Assembly: GCA_937967805.1 (NCBI GenBank)
Contig: CALBTC010000470.1
Location: 1-60,047 of the forward strand
Source: an uncultured Anaerolineaceae bacterium
Lineage (GTDB): Bacteria > Chloroflexota > Anaerolineae > Promineifilales > Promineifilaceae
DNA: 60,047 nucleotides
Direction: 5' to 3'
Positions within the stretch are counted from its first letter, which is position 1. The number at the start of each line of letters is the position of its first letter. Below, in pieces: positions 8,416-18,294 of the stretch. The position numbers and the translations under genes are program-made. The notes under the pieces are model-generated. The model had not been told where the DNA came from, did not search any database, and saw only the letters and a program-made list of their open reading frames with translations.

Positions 8416-9936
8416 ATGAGTTCAGTTGCCACAACCCCGTCCAGCCCCAACCGCACCTTAATTCTGGCTTGGGCCTATGCCCGGCGTGAGCTTGTGTTCA
8501 TTAGCTGGGCGCTGATGGAAGTAGCGCTGATCACGCCTTTTAGCCTGGCCATCCTGCCCTGGACCGATGAATGGTGGGGGCGACAGCGCCTCTTTTTGGG
8601 CATGCTGCTGCTCATGCTGGCCGGCTTTTACCTGGCCCGACTTTTATCATGGATTAAGCTGCCGGCCCGCGACCAGCGCAACATTTTAGTGGGAGCCGGT
8701 CTGCTGCTTATGTTCCTGGCCATTCGCAACGTGAATTACGATCCGGAAGGGCTTTTTGATTTCAGTTGGATCGGGCAAAGTCTGCGCAGTTTGGCCGTGA
8801 TTGGCGGCAATCTGTGGCTGCGTGACCTCTTTTTGCTGATGCTCACGGCGCTGAGCTGGTGGCGCGGCCTGACGCTGCTCAACCGGGATATTGACGTGAC
8901 GCGCGTGGGGCACCGCTTTCGCGTGGGAGGATTGTACGTTGCCCCCGTCATCGTCTTGCTGGCTGCTTTGCGGCTGGATTGGTCGGTGCTGCCCTTTTTG
9001 CTTTTTTATTTTGCTGTTAGCCTAACGGCCGTTGCCCTCACCCGCGCCGAAACCAGCGAAAAAACACAGCAGGCCGTGCTCTCCTCGCTGACGCCACGCT
9101 GGCTGGGGCTGGTGGTTTCTTTGAGCGTGATAACGACATTTTTGGGCGGGGCTGCGGCCGTTTTTGTCAGCACCCTGTCCGGCGAGTCGTTGGGCGGTTG
9201 GCTGTCCCCTTTCTGGCAGGCACTCCGCTGGGGCGGTATGACAATTGGCCTTACGCTAAGTTTCCTCATTGCCCCTTTCCTGGACGCGATTGATGCTATC
9301 TTTCAATTCATTATTCGCGTTTACCAACAAGGCTTTGCCATTCTCTTTGAGCTAAATCCAGATGCGCAACAAGCGCCAGACGGGGGCCAAGGATTCAGCG
9401 AAGCTTTTTATGAGTGGCTGCTGGAACAGGAAATAACAAGCGAGCCAGGACTTTTCAGCCACGTAAATTGGCGCTTTGTGATTATCGGTGTCGTGGTCCT
9501 TATCGCCCTGCTCATTTTGGTGCAGTTTTATCGCAAAAATTTGGTGGCCCAGGGCAACGGCCGTTTTGGTAAAATCTTGCTCGACGTCACAGACCGCATT
9601 CCCTTTGTCCGTTCCCGGCGAGAAAAACAGAGTACCAAACAGAGCGACTGGCGCAACTGGCGTACGGCCGTTTCCATCATCAAAATTTACCAGCAGATGA
9701 TCCGGATTGGCAGCGAGTTTGGCCGCCCCCGCGATGCTTCAGAAACACCTTACGAATACCTCAAAACACTTTTTGAACTGTGGCCGGAGCGCCAAGGTGA
9801 GGTACAGCTCATCACCAGGGCTTATGTAAAGGTTCGCTACGGTGAATTTCCGGAAACCAGGGAAGAATTTGAAGCTATCAAAGCGGCGTGGGAGCGGGTG
9901 CAGCAGACGGCCGTTTTGCCAGTAGATGGGGAGTGA
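8416..9936 (+). CDS. Second membrane protein with C-terminal DUF4129
   Basis: 506 aa, the same architecture as 5861-7426. The N-terminus ARRELVFISWALMEVALITP matches HELLYLSWAVMDVALLTP of the first copy. Further shared blocks are RHRFRVGGLYVAPVIV-like, SLTAVALTRAE and AVSIIKIYQQMIRIG. The C-terminal DUF4129 has ASETPYEYLKTLFELWPE and ITRAYVKVRYGE. About ten membrane segments precede the soluble end. Again no transglutaminase catalytic motif is visible. The two genes are clearly tandem paralogues separated by about 1 kb of unrelated AT-richer DNA, so the pair may form a heteromer or have diverged for different partners (inference). Several ACGGCCGT copies lie in frame. Confidence 0.85.
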   Translation: MSSVATTPSSPNRTLILAWAYARRELVFISWALMEVALITPFSLAILPWTDEWWGRQRLFLGMLLLMLAGFYLARLLSWIKLPARDQRNILVGAGLLLMFLAIRNVNYDPEGLFDFSWIGQSLRSLAVIGGNLWLRDLFLLMLTALSWWRGLTLLNRDIDVTRVGHRFRVGGLYVAPVIVLLAALRLDWSVLPFLLFYFAVSLTAVALTRAETSEKTQQAVLSSLTPRWLGLVVSLSVITTFLGGAAAVFVSTLSGESLGGWLSPFWQALRWGGMTIGLTLSFLIAPFLDAIDAIFQFIIRVYQQGFAILFELNPDAQQAPDGGQGFSEAFYEWLLEQEITSEPGLFSHVNWRFVIIGVVVLIALLILVQFYRKNLVAQGNGRFGKILLDVTDRIPFVRSRREKQSTKQSDWRNWRTAVSIIKIYQQMIRIGSEFGRPRDASETPYEYLKTLFELWPERQGEVQLITRAYVKVRYGEFPETREEFEAIKAAWERVQQTAVLPVDGE

Positions 9937-10010
9937 TACGGCCGTTTTCCACCCCTGAAATTAATTAACATAATCCTCAAATTTCACTCCAGTACCCGGC
10001 CCATCAAGGT

Positions 10011-10039
10011 TTGACAGTAAAAATTCGATATGGTATTAT
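10011..10039 (+). promoter_or_regulatory. Near-consensus sigma-70-type promoter
   Basis: TTGACA at 10011-10016 and TATTAT at 10034-10039 are separated by exactly 17 nt. This predicts a start near 10046 and a leader of roughly 125 nt before the roadblock gene. It is the best promoter match I found in the window. The rest of the 236-nt gap carries one ACGGCCGT copy near 9938. Confidence 0.75.
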
Positions 10040-10173
10040 CCACCCGTTCTTGGCTAACATAAAATTAAACGAAACCAGTGTAAATTTGCTCGTGTTTGTG
10101 CAATAAGCTGCACCATAGTGCTAGCCAAAAAAGAACAAGTTTCCCCAATTAAGAACGTGTAAGGAGAGTCTGG

Positions 10174-10542
10174 ATGAGATCCCGTACAGAGATGATGGTT
10201 GACCGCTTGAAGGATTTACAAGCCGGCACGCCAGATATTGAAGCATCAGCCGTTGTTAGTGTGGACGGCCTCATTATGGCATCGTCACTGCCAGCCGGTG
10301 TCGATGAGGATCGCATCTCGGCTATGTCTGCCGCCATGCTTTCCCTCGGTGACCGCATTGCTTCTGAATTGCAGCGCGGCCGCCTGGAACAGGTTCACAT
10401 TCGCGGGACAGACGGCATTATTGTCTTACGCGCCATTGGGGAAGATGCCGTACTCACCGTACTGGCCCGGGCACAGGCCAAACTAGGACTCATTTTCCTG
10501 GACATGGGACGCGCCGCCGAAGATTTGGAGCGTCTCCTCTAA
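10174..10542 (+). CDS. Roadblock/LC7 domain protein
   Basis: 122 aa, the typical length of a single-domain bacterial roadblock/LC7 (MglB-like) protein. It begins with a helix (MMVDRLKDLQAGTPDIEASA). The family's first strand with a Gly turn follows (VVSVDGLIMASSLP), then a long helix (ISAMSAAMLSLGDRIASEL) and strands VHIRGTDGIIVLRAIG and AVLTVLARAQAKLGLIF. AAGGAG lies just upstream of ATG 10174. Family members are usually GTPase-activating or scaffold partners of small Ras-like GTPases encoded nearby. No GTPase is present here, so the partner is unknown. A strong promoter precedes it and a strong terminator follows, so it is probably monocistronic and well expressed. Confidence 0.85.
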   Translation: MRSRTEMMVDRLKDLQAGTPDIEASAVVSVDGLIMASSLPAGVDEDRISAMSAAMLSLGDRIASELQRGRLEQVHIRGTDGIIVLRAIGEDAVLTVLARAQAKLGLIFLDMGRAAEDLERLL

Positions 10543-10566
10543 TGGTATGAAACGAAAAAAGTTAAA

Positions 10567-10600
10567 GCGAAGGCAACCTTCGCGGCGAACACCATTCGCC
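10567..10600 (+). promoter_or_regulatory. Two abutting hairpins in the pyrG upstream region
   Basis: GCGAAGG (10567-10573) pairs with CCTTCGC (10577-10583). Immediately after, GGCGAA (10584-10589) pairs with TTCGCC (10595-10600). Together with the terminator at 10623-10667 this makes three consecutive hairpins between the roadblock stop and pyrG. They could be a leader/attenuator, or part of a dispersed repeat. Confidence 0.45.
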
Positions 10601-10622
10601 TGACGAACGGCAGTAAAAATTC

Positions 10623-10667
10623 AGGTGGGGCATGTCACCCAAGATGACATGCCCCACCTCTTTTTTT
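10623..10667 (+). terminator. Strong intrinsic terminator
   Basis: A perfect 15-bp GC-rich stem (10623-10637 with 10645-10659) around a 7-nt loop is followed by C and seven T residues. It ends the roadblock transcript. It lies only 36 nt before the pyrG start codon, leaving no obvious room for a separate pyrG promoter downstream of it. Confidence 0.9.
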
Positions 10668-10691
10668 GGGTAATGATCAAAGTAATTTTAA

Positions 10692-12402
<1,711 letters not shown>

Positions 12403-12454
12403 TCAGTTACAATTCCTGCCAACACAATTATTATCTGTGAAGGGAAGGTACCTC

Positions 12455-13006
12455 ATGTCTACAAATGCAAACGGCCGTGAAGAAACAATTACTTTAGGCG
12501 GTGGCTGCTTCTGGTGTCTGGAAGCCGTCTTTGACGAAATGCGCGGCGTCACTGATGTGCTGTCCGGCTATGCCGGTGGCCATGTGCCCAACCCCACCTA
12601 CCGCCAGGTCTGTTCTGAAACCACCGGTCATGCCGAGGTGGTCCAGGTAAAGTTTAACCCGAAAGAAGTTTCGCTGGAGGAGCTGCTGTCGGTTTTCTTT
12701 ACCATCCATGACCCCACAACGCTCAACCGGCAGGGGGCCGATGTGGGCACGCAGTACCGCTCGGCGATTTTTTACCACAATGAGGCGCAGCGGGAAACGG
12801 CCGTTAACCTCATCAACCAGTTAAACGAAGCCAACATCTGGGACAACCCCATCGTGACAGAAGTTGAGCCAATTGACGACTTTTACGTGGCCGAAGATTA
12901 CCACCAGAATTATTATGTCAATAATCCTGGACAAGGTTACTGCCGCGTCGTGGTGGCGCCTAAAGTGGCCAAGTTCCGGCAGAAGTTTAACCACCTGCAA
13001 AAGTAG
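12455..13006 (+). CDS. msrA: Peptide methionine-S-sulfoxide reductase A
   Basis: 183 aa. Reduces methionine-S-sulfoxide in proteins. The active-site motif GCFWC lies at residues 17-21 (nucleophile C18), followed by SGYAGGHVPNPTYRQVCSET and GHAEVVQVKFNP. The end has AEDYHQNYY, the family's conserved stretch. ATG 12455 is preferred over upstream in-frame codons because those lie in the TAATTG repeat, and GGGAAGG lies just upstream of it. It is convergent with cmoB, with one base between the two stops. No fused MsrB domain is present. Confidence 0.95.
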   Translation: MSTNANGREETITLGGGCFWCLEAVFDEMRGVTDVLSGYAGGHVPNPTYRQVCSETTGHAEVVQVKFNPKEVSLEELLSVFFTIHDPTTLNRQGADVGTQYRSAIFYHNEAQRETAVNLINQLNEANIWDNPIVTEVEPIDDFYVAEDYHQNYYVNNPGQGYCRVVVAPKVAKFRQKFNHLQK

Positions 13007-13007
13007 C

Positions 13008-13982
13008 TTACGGCCGTATCGCCGTCACAACTGCCCGCCGGGGCGCAGGATGGCCTTCAATCGTGTGGTTTGGATTTTCCGGGTCTAGAAAATCGGGCAG
13101 GGATTTGAACGTCATCCACTTAGTGGGGCGCTGTTCCTGAGCGGTAGTCGGCGTCACATCCAGCAGCTTTTCTTGCTGAAAGCCGCATTTACGGAGCCAG
13201 CTCAGCAACGTGGGCACCGACGGAATAAACCAGACGTTGCCCATTTGAGCATAGCGATCCTCGGGCACCAGCACCTGTCCCAACTCCCCTTCAATGACAA
13301 GCGTTTCCAGTACGAGTTCACCGCCGGCACGCAGCCCGTTCCGCAGCGTTAGCAGATGCTCCAGCGGCGAGCGGCGATGATACAGGACGCCCATCGAAAA
13401 AACGGTGTCGAATGTGGCCAAATTTTCAGGCAGAGTTTCCACACCCAGCGGCAGTACGTAGGCGGGCACGGCGTCACCAACAAAGTGGCGTATGGCCTGG
13501 TACTGCGCCACATACAGCAGATAAGGGTCCAGCCCGATAACCAGTTTGGCCCCGCTGCCCACCATGCGCCAGCAGTGGTAGCCGTTGCCACAGCCGACGT
13601 CTAACACAAGACGGCCGTCCAGCGGGGCAATGCCGTCCTTCAACCGGTCCCACTTCCAATCAGAGCGCCATTCGGTGTCGATGTGCAGGCCAAACAGGTG
13701 GAATGGCCCCTTGCGCCACGGATGCAGCCGGCGGAGCAGGCGTTCCATCCGGGCAAAAGTCTCCGGTGCCAGCTCATCCGGGCGGCCCACAATCACGCCA
13801 TCCTTCAAGTTAATATGCGAAGGAGTCACATCGGGGAGGCTGTTTAAGATTTTGCGCCACTCGGGTAAACGGCCGTGTTGACTATCGTCCAACGCCGCCG
13901 AAACCTGCGCCGGTAAATGATCCAGCCAACCGGCCAGCGGCGTCTCCTTCATTTGCGCATACAGTTTTGAATAATCGATCAT
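13008..13982 (-). CDS. cmoB: tRNA U34 carboxymethyltransferase CmoB
   Basis: 324 aa. Transfers the carboxymethyl group of carboxy-SAM to 5-hydroxyuridine at tRNA position 34, giving cmo5U. Features: IDTEWRSDWKWDRL, the SAM-fold motif LVLDVGCGNGYHCWRMVG, VIGLDPYLLYVAQYQAI, and SMGVLYHRRSPLEHL. All are characteristic of CmoB rather than a generic methyltransferase. The start is ATG 13982-13980; an apparent extension to 14003 is translated repeat DNA. The gene lies 72 nt downstream of cmoA, separated by an inverted-repeat element, and the two likely share a transcript. The pair is best known from Gammaproteobacteria. Confidence 0.92.
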   Translation of the reverse strand: MIDYSKLYAQMKETPLAGWLDHLPAQVSAALDDSQHGRLPEWRKILNSLPDVTPSHINLKDGVIVGRPDELAPETFARMERLLRRLHPWRKGPFHLFGLHIDTEWRSDWKWDRLKDGIAPLDGRLVLDVGCGNGYHCWRMVGSGAKLVIGLDPYLLYVAQYQAIRHFVGDAVPAYVLPLGVETLPENLATFDTVFSMGVLYHRRSPLEHLLTLRNGLRAGGELVLETLVIEGELGQVLVPEDRYAQMGNVWFIPSVPTLLSWLRKCGFQQEKLLDVTPTTAQEQRPTKWMTFKSLPDFLDPENPNHTIEGHPAPRRAVVTAIRP

Positions 13983-13989
13983 TATTTGA

Positions 13990-14050
13990 ACCGCAAAGAA
14001 CACAAAGGGCGCAAAGGTTTTTTCTTGGCGTTCTTTGCGCCCTTTGCGGT
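13990..14050. repeat. Inverted-repeat element between cmoA and cmoB
   Basis: ACCGCAAAG (13990-13998) pairs with CTTTGCGGT (14042-14050), and AAAGGGCGCAAAG (14004-14016) pairs with 14033-14045. It belongs to the same A/G-hexamer family as 4223-4299. In RNA it would form a hairpin in the cmoAB spacer. Confidence 0.8.
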
Positions 14051-14054
14051 GAAT

Positions 14055-14792
14055 TTATTTGATGGCCAGGAGCGAGATAAAGTTGAATGCCTGAAACCAC
14101 AAATCAGCCGAGGCAAAGCCCGCTGCTCGCAACCGGGCCTGGTGCTGCGGCACCGTCTCGGAGATAAGCACGTTTTCCAGCGCGGTGCGCTTCTGGCTAA
14201 TCTCCAAATCGCTGTAGCCGTTGGCCCGTTTGAAATCATGGTGCAGCGTCACCAGCAGGTCATCCAGCTCGGCCGGTACAAAAATGACTTTTTCCGACAA
14301 AATGAGCACGCCGCCGGTCAGCAAGCCAGCGTAAATGCGCTGGATCAATGCGTCGCGCCGGGCCGGGGGCACAAACTGGAGGGTGAAATTTAGCACCACC
14401 ACCGACGCCTGGCGGATTGGCGTCTGGCAGATATCGGCTTCAACCAGATCAACCGGCAGGCCGTCGTCAGAGCGGGCCAGGATATGGCGGCATTGTTCGA
14501 TCATGGCGGGGGAGTTGTCTACGGCCGTAATCCGGCAGCCCGGCTGCTTAATTTGCCGGCGCAGGGCCAGCGTTACGGCTCCCAGCGAGCAGCCCAAATC
14601 GTAGCAGCGGCTGTGCGGCTGGGCATAGCGACCGGCAATCTGGCCAATAAGCGGCAGCAGCAGTTCGTAGCCAGGCACCGAGCGCGCAATCATGTCCGGG
14701 AAAACGGTGACAACTGCTTCATCAAATGTAAATGGGGGTACCTCGTCTTTTTTAGACGCGTAAATCGTGTCTTGGGCTGTGAAACCTATCAT
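14055..14792 (-). CDS. cmoA: Carboxy-S-adenosyl-L-methionine synthase CmoA
   Basis: 245 aa. Makes carboxy-SAM from SAM and prephenate, the substrate of CmoB. Diagnostic segments: TFDEAVVTVFPDMIARSVPG near the N-terminus, CYDLGCSLGAVTLALRR, ITAVDNSPAMIEQCR, VVLNFTLQFVPP, LILSEKVIFVP, and HDFKRANGYSDLEISQKR. The full CmoA layout is present. ATG 14792 is the only sensible start. With cmoB it forms a complete cmo5U carboxymethylation module. The enzyme making the ho5U substrate (TrhO or TrhP type) is not in the window. The gene is divergent from the phosphodiesterase gene across a 186-nt gap that holds a degenerate AAACGACCGTTT but nothing else I can name. Confidence 0.93.
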   Translation of the reverse strand: MIGFTAQDTIYASKKDEVPPFTFDEAVVTVFPDMIARSVPGYELLLPLIGQIAGRYAQPHSRCYDLGCSLGAVTLALRRQIKQPGCRITAVDNSPAMIEQCRHILARSDDGLPVDLVEADICQTPIRQASVVVLNFTLQFVPPARRDALIQRIYAGLLTGGVLILSEKVIFVPAELDDLLVTLHHDFKRANGYSDLEISQKRTALENVLISETVPQHQARLRAAGFASADLWFQAFNFISLLAIK

Positions 14793-14978
14793 GTTTTGGA
14801 CCTCTACGGAACAGGTAATTTTTCATGATTCTACAGCAAACAGAGGCACCATTCTAAATATCGTCGTTTGCTAATTTGCTAAAAGGAAACGACCGTTTGC
14901 AATAACAATCATGCCGGCATTTTGCAAAATCAAGAAAAGTGCTTAAAGTACCGGATAAATCAAGAATAAGTGAGAGAC

Positions 14979-16592
14979 ATGAAACTGTTAATTTTAGGCT
15001 TAGATGGCGCAACATTCGATTTAATACGGCCGTGGACCGACGCGGGCAAACTGCCCAACCTGGCCAGGTTAATACAAAATGGGGTACACACTGATTTACT
15101 CTCCACCCTGCCGCCGGTTACCAGCCCGGCCTGGCCTTCGTTCATGACCGGCTGCAATCCCGGCAAGCACGGCGTTTTTGACTTTATCCAGCCCTCGGGA
15201 GCCAGCTATTCGCTGGTCAACTCCACCCAGATAAAAAAGCCTACCATGTGGCAAATATTATCCAACATGGGCTATCGAGTGGGCGTGCTCAACGTGCCGG
15301 TTACCTACCCGCCCCAGCCGATCAACGGCTTTATGATTACCGGCATTCTGAGCCCCAAGCAGGGCACAATCTGCTACCCGCAAGATTTAATCAGCCGCCA
15401 TCAGCCTAAGTTGGGCGCCTACCGCATCTCGCCCAACGTTCAATACAAACCCGGCAACGAGGAAGCCTACATCAAAGATATTTATGATCTGATTCACGCC
15501 CACGGCAAATGGGCAGTTCATCTGATGCAACACGAGCCTGTCGATGTATTGATGATCCATTTTATTGCCCTGGACATCATGATGCATGCCCTGTGGCGGC
15601 TGATGGACAGCAGCCATCCGCGCCACACACCGTCCCCCTACCAGAACGCTATTCAGGGCGGTTATCAGCTGGTGGATGAATACGTCGGGCAGATGCTCGA
15701 CCTGCTGCCGCCTGATGCCCACGTCATCACCATGTCTGATCACGGCTTTGGGCCGCTCAATCGCATTGTGAACCTGAACAACTTTCTGATGGAAAAGGGC
15801 TTCCTCAGGCTAAACCGGAAACCTATGACAATGTTGAAAGCCCTGGCCTTCAGGCTGGGACTCTCGCCTGCCGTCATTTATCGACTGGTTGAAAAAGTTG
15901 GGCTGCAAAATATTGCCACTAAGGTATCTAAAAACACGCGCAACCAGGTGCTGGGCAAATTCCTCAACTACGACAACGTGGATTGGGGCCAGACGGTAGC
16001 TTACAGCATGGGGCATGTGGGGCAAATCTATTTGAACATGGTCGGGCGGGAACCCCATGGCATTGTGACCCAGGCCAGTTACAAGCGCACCCGGCAGGAC
16101 ATTGTAAATGCTTTGCAGGAACTGCGGGATGAAAACGGCCGTTCCCTCATCAGCAAAATCATCCTGCGCGAAGAAACCTATCACGGCCCCTACGCGGACA
16201 AAGGACCAGACATTCACCTCGTTCTGGACGACTACAACATCATCGCCTACCCGCTGTTTGCCACCAACGGCAGAATCGTCACCGAGCAGATTCGGGGCGA
16301 CTCCGGCTGCCACCGCCGCGAAGGGATCGTGATTGCCCACGGGCCGCAGTTTAAGCAAAACGTGCCGCTGCCCATCAGTGCCGACATCATCGACATTGCC
16401 CCCACCATTTTTGCCCTGCTGGGCGAAGCCGTGCCGGAGCATATGGACGGCGCCGTGCTGGTCGATTTCTTCAAAACCCAGCCGGACGTCACCTATTTTG
16501 ACGCCGAACAAGAGCTGCGTGAATCGCACACTCTGGGCGAGGCGGAAAATAAGCAGATCGAAAATCGCCTGCGCGATTTGGGCTACCTCTAA
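14979..16592 (+). CDS. Type I phosphodiesterase/nucleotide pyrophosphatase family protein
   Basis: 537 aa. Alkaline-phosphatase superfamily. The metal site starts with ILGLDGATFDLIRPW, and the nucleophile region is STLPPVTSPAWPSFMTGCNP, with Thr/Ser after PPV. Later ligands are in DVLMIHFIALDIMMH and VITMSDHGFGPL, and the C-terminal REGIVIAHGP segment. Such proteins hydrolyse phosphodiester or pyrophosphate bonds or transfer phospho-groups; the substrate cannot be read here. No signal peptide is visible, so it is probably cytoplasmic. ATG 14979 is preferred over GTG 14970 (weak AAGTGAGAG upstream). It is followed after 35 nt by a flippase-like membrane protein, suggesting a role with lipid- or glycan-linked substrates (inference). 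Confidence 0.82.
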   Translation: MKLLILGLDGATFDLIRPWTDAGKLPNLARLIQNGVHTDLLSTLPPVTSPAWPSFMTGCNPGKHGVFDFIQPSGASYSLVNSTQIKKPTMWQILSNMGYRVGVLNVPVTYPPQPINGFMITGILSPKQGTICYPQDLISRHQPKLGAYRISPNVQYKPGNEEAYIKDIYDLIHAHGKWAVHLMQHEPVDVLMIHFIALDIMMHALWRLMDSSHPRHTPSPYQNAIQGGYQLVDEYVGQMLDLLPPDAHVITMSDHGFGPLNRIVNLNNFLMEKGFLRLNRKPMTMLKALAFRLGLSPAVIYRLVEKVGLQNIATKVSKNTRNQVLGKFLNYDNVDWGQTVAYSMGHVGQIYLNMVGREPHGIVTQASYKRTRQDIVNALQELRDENGRSLISKIILREETYHGPYADKGPDIHLVLDDYNIIAYPLFATNGRIVTEQIRGDSGCHRREGIVIAHGPQFKQNVPLPISADIIDIAPTIFALLGEAVPEHMDGAVLVDFFKTQPDVTYFDAEQELRESHTLGEAENKQIENRLRDLGYL

Positions 16593-16627
16593 ACCTAACG
16601 GTTTGTAATTACGCAATTACCTTCTTT

Positions 16628-17602
16628 ATGACACCATCAGAAGTTACCACAAGCACACAACCAACAAAGGCAAAAAACCGTCTCGTTGCCCTCATCAAAG
16701 TGGGTGTGACCCTGCTTAGCCTTGCTTATGTGTTTACCCAGGTGCCGCTGACCGAGATTGGCGAAGGCATTCGCCAGGCACGCTGGGGTTGGCTGATGGT
16801 GGCGGTGGGCCTCAACTTTGCCGGGCTGGTGCTGCGCTCGGTGCGCTGGGCGATTTTGCTTAACGGCATCGGCAGCACCGTGCCGCTGGCCCAGCTCATC
16901 AAGCTGTATTTTGTGGGCGCGTTTTTCAACGGGGTGCTGCCCTCCGGCTTTGGCGGCGACGTGGTGCGCATCATCGAAGTGGCTGAAGACGTGCCGCAGG
17001 CCACGGCCGCAGGCACGGTCATCGTGGATCGGTTAAGCGGGCTGATGGGCCTGTTTGTGCTGGGGCTGCTGGTCCTGGGGCTAAATCCTGAGGTTTTTCC
17101 GGCGGAGTTGGTCTGGCAGGTGGGGGCGGTTTGTTTGCTGGGTTTAATTGGCGGCATTTTTCTGCTGCGCGGCTGGCGCTGGTTTCCCTTTTTGGTGAGT
17201 TTGTTAAACCGGCTGCCGCAAAAGGTGGCACGGCCGTTTCTCAAGCTCACCGCCACCTTGCAAGCCTTACCCGCAAAATCTTTGCTGCAAGCGTTGGGCA
17301 TCTCGCTGCTGTTTAACTTTTTACTCATTGGGCAGTGGACGGCCGTTTCGCGCGGTCTCAACTTCACCATCAGCTACTGGTATTTGATGGGCGTCGTGCC
17401 GGTGATGGCCATTGCCCTGCTTGTGCCCTCATTTAGCGGCCTGGGCGTGCGGGAAGCGATTGCGCCGCTGCTCTTTGCCGGAGCGGGCCTCTCCACGGCG
17501 CAGGCTGTCACTCTCTCCCTAATGGTTTTCTTTGTTAAACGATCTTCTGAATTGGTTGGTGCGCCGGTTTATCTGGTTTCGCTGTGGCGGAAACGGCCGT
17601 AG
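16628..17602 (+). CDS. Flippase-like integral membrane protein (UPF0104/AglD family)
   Basis: 324 aa with about eight membrane helices. The family pattern is visible: GEGIRQARWGWLMVAVGL, VLRSVRWAILLNGIG, the conserved LIKLYFVGAFFNGVLPSGFG followed by GDVVRI, TVIVDRLSGLMGLFVLG, and near the end FSGLGVREAIAPLLF. These are marks of the lysylphosphatidylglycerol-synthetase TM-region/AglD-like family, some members of which move or modify lipids. There is no fused catalytic domain. It is probably co-transcribed with the phosphodiesterase upstream (35-nt gap containing a TAATTAC repeat). The last codons include an ACGGCCGT copy, and an A/G-hexamer repeat arm follows the stop. Confidence 0.85.
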   Translation: MTPSEVTTSTQPTKAKNRLVALIKVGVTLLSLAYVFTQVPLTEIGEGIRQARWGWLMVAVGLNFAGLVLRSVRWAILLNGIGSTVPLAQLIKLYFVGAFFNGVLPSGFGGDVVRIIEVAEDVPQATAAGTVIVDRLSGLMGLFVLGLLVLGLNPEVFPAELVWQVGAVCLLGLIGGIFLLRGWRWFPFLVSLLNRLPQKVARPFLKLTATLQALPAKSLLQALGISLLFNFLLIGQWTAVSRGLNFTISYWYLMGVVPVMAIALLVPSFSGLGVREAIAPLLFAGAGLSTAQAVTLSLMVFFVKRSSELVGAPVYLVSLWRKRP

Positions 17603-17610
17603 AAAAAACC

Positions 17611-17636
17611 AACGCAAAGGCGCAGAGACGCAGAGA
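17611..17636. repeat. Single arm of the A/G-hexamer repeat family
   Basis: ACGCAAAGGCGCAGAGACGC-type sequence just after the flippase-like gene, without a complete partner arm. It is related to 4223-4299 and 57029-57093. Confidence 0.6.
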
Positions 17637-17662
17637 AAAAGCAAAAAAAACGTGCGTCAATT

Positions 17663-18190
17663 TTAGGCAAATTGTTCAATATCGGCCGCATCTACTGGAA
17701 TGCCACCAGGTTGGTAAACGGCGATTTGCGGCACATAGAAAAAGATTTTTGTGTTGTCCTTGGCAAACCATTCTGTGACTAAATCGGCCGTCCACAATTC
17801 GGCGACGCGCTGCCGATTTTCGGCCGTAAACGGCAGGGCAATGCGTTCTCCTTCCCAAACGTAGGTCAGGCTGGCGTACTCCGGATCGATGCGCGACACC
17901 GGGATTTTGACCCGCGTTTTGTTATACATCAGCGAATCTGGCAGTTTTCTAAAATCAATGGGAGAGACAAAGACACCGGCATTCGTGTACGGCCGTTGCA
18001 GCACGGGCCGGGCCACCATTTCATACAACTTTTCAAAAAAGCCGGGCAGTTGGGCGTTGATTTGCTGCCACCGCTCGCTTTCGGGAAAATCGGACAACGG
18101 CCGTAATCCATTCGCCAAAATAGAGTCGATAATCTCGTCTCCGGTATTGAGCAAGGCATGGTACACATATTCAGTTGAGCAAACTTGCAT
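17663..18190 (-). CDS. Hypothetical protein, 175 aa
   Basis: I do not recognise this protein. It is soluble, with no signal or membrane helix. It begins MQVCSTEYVYHALLNTGDE and contains DSILANGLRPLSDFPESERW, NAGVFVSPIDFRKLPDSLMY and a C-terminal FFYVPQIAVYQPGGIP. The opening resembles the his/asp-poor ART-like or DUF952-like phrase 'HALLNTGDEIIDSILANGLRPL', where a resident ligand opens into a pocket, but I cannot assign a family. ATG 18190 has AGTAGG upstream. Sense codon use and the lack of overlap with any other gene support coding. Its neighbours do not suggest a function. Confidence 0.6.
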   Translation of the reverse strand: MQVCSTEYVYHALLNTGDEIIDSILANGLRPLSDFPESERWQQINAQLPGFFEKLYEMVARPVLQRPYTNAGVFVSPIDFRKLPDSLMYNKTRVKIPVSRIDPEYASLTYVWEGERIALPFTAENRQRVAELWTADLVTEWFAKDNTKIFFYVPQIAVYQPGGIPVDAADIEQFA

Positions 18191-18209
18191 AACTACCTAC
18201 TTTAATAGG

Positions 18210-18259
18210 ACGCAGATTACCCTGATCTCCCTGATCATGGAAATCAGGTAAATCAGCGT
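18210..18259. repeat. ACGCAGATTACC-type inverted repeat
   Basis: ACGCAGATTACCCTGAT (18210-18226) pairs imperfectly with 18243-18259 in the gap between the E1 gene and the 175-aa hypothetical. A local palindrome TGATCTCCCTGATCA lies inside it. It is a different repeat family from the A/G-hexamer elements. Confidence 0.6.
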
Positions 18260-18294
18260 TCTATTCTATTGGCAGCCGCCATGAATGGGTGGCC

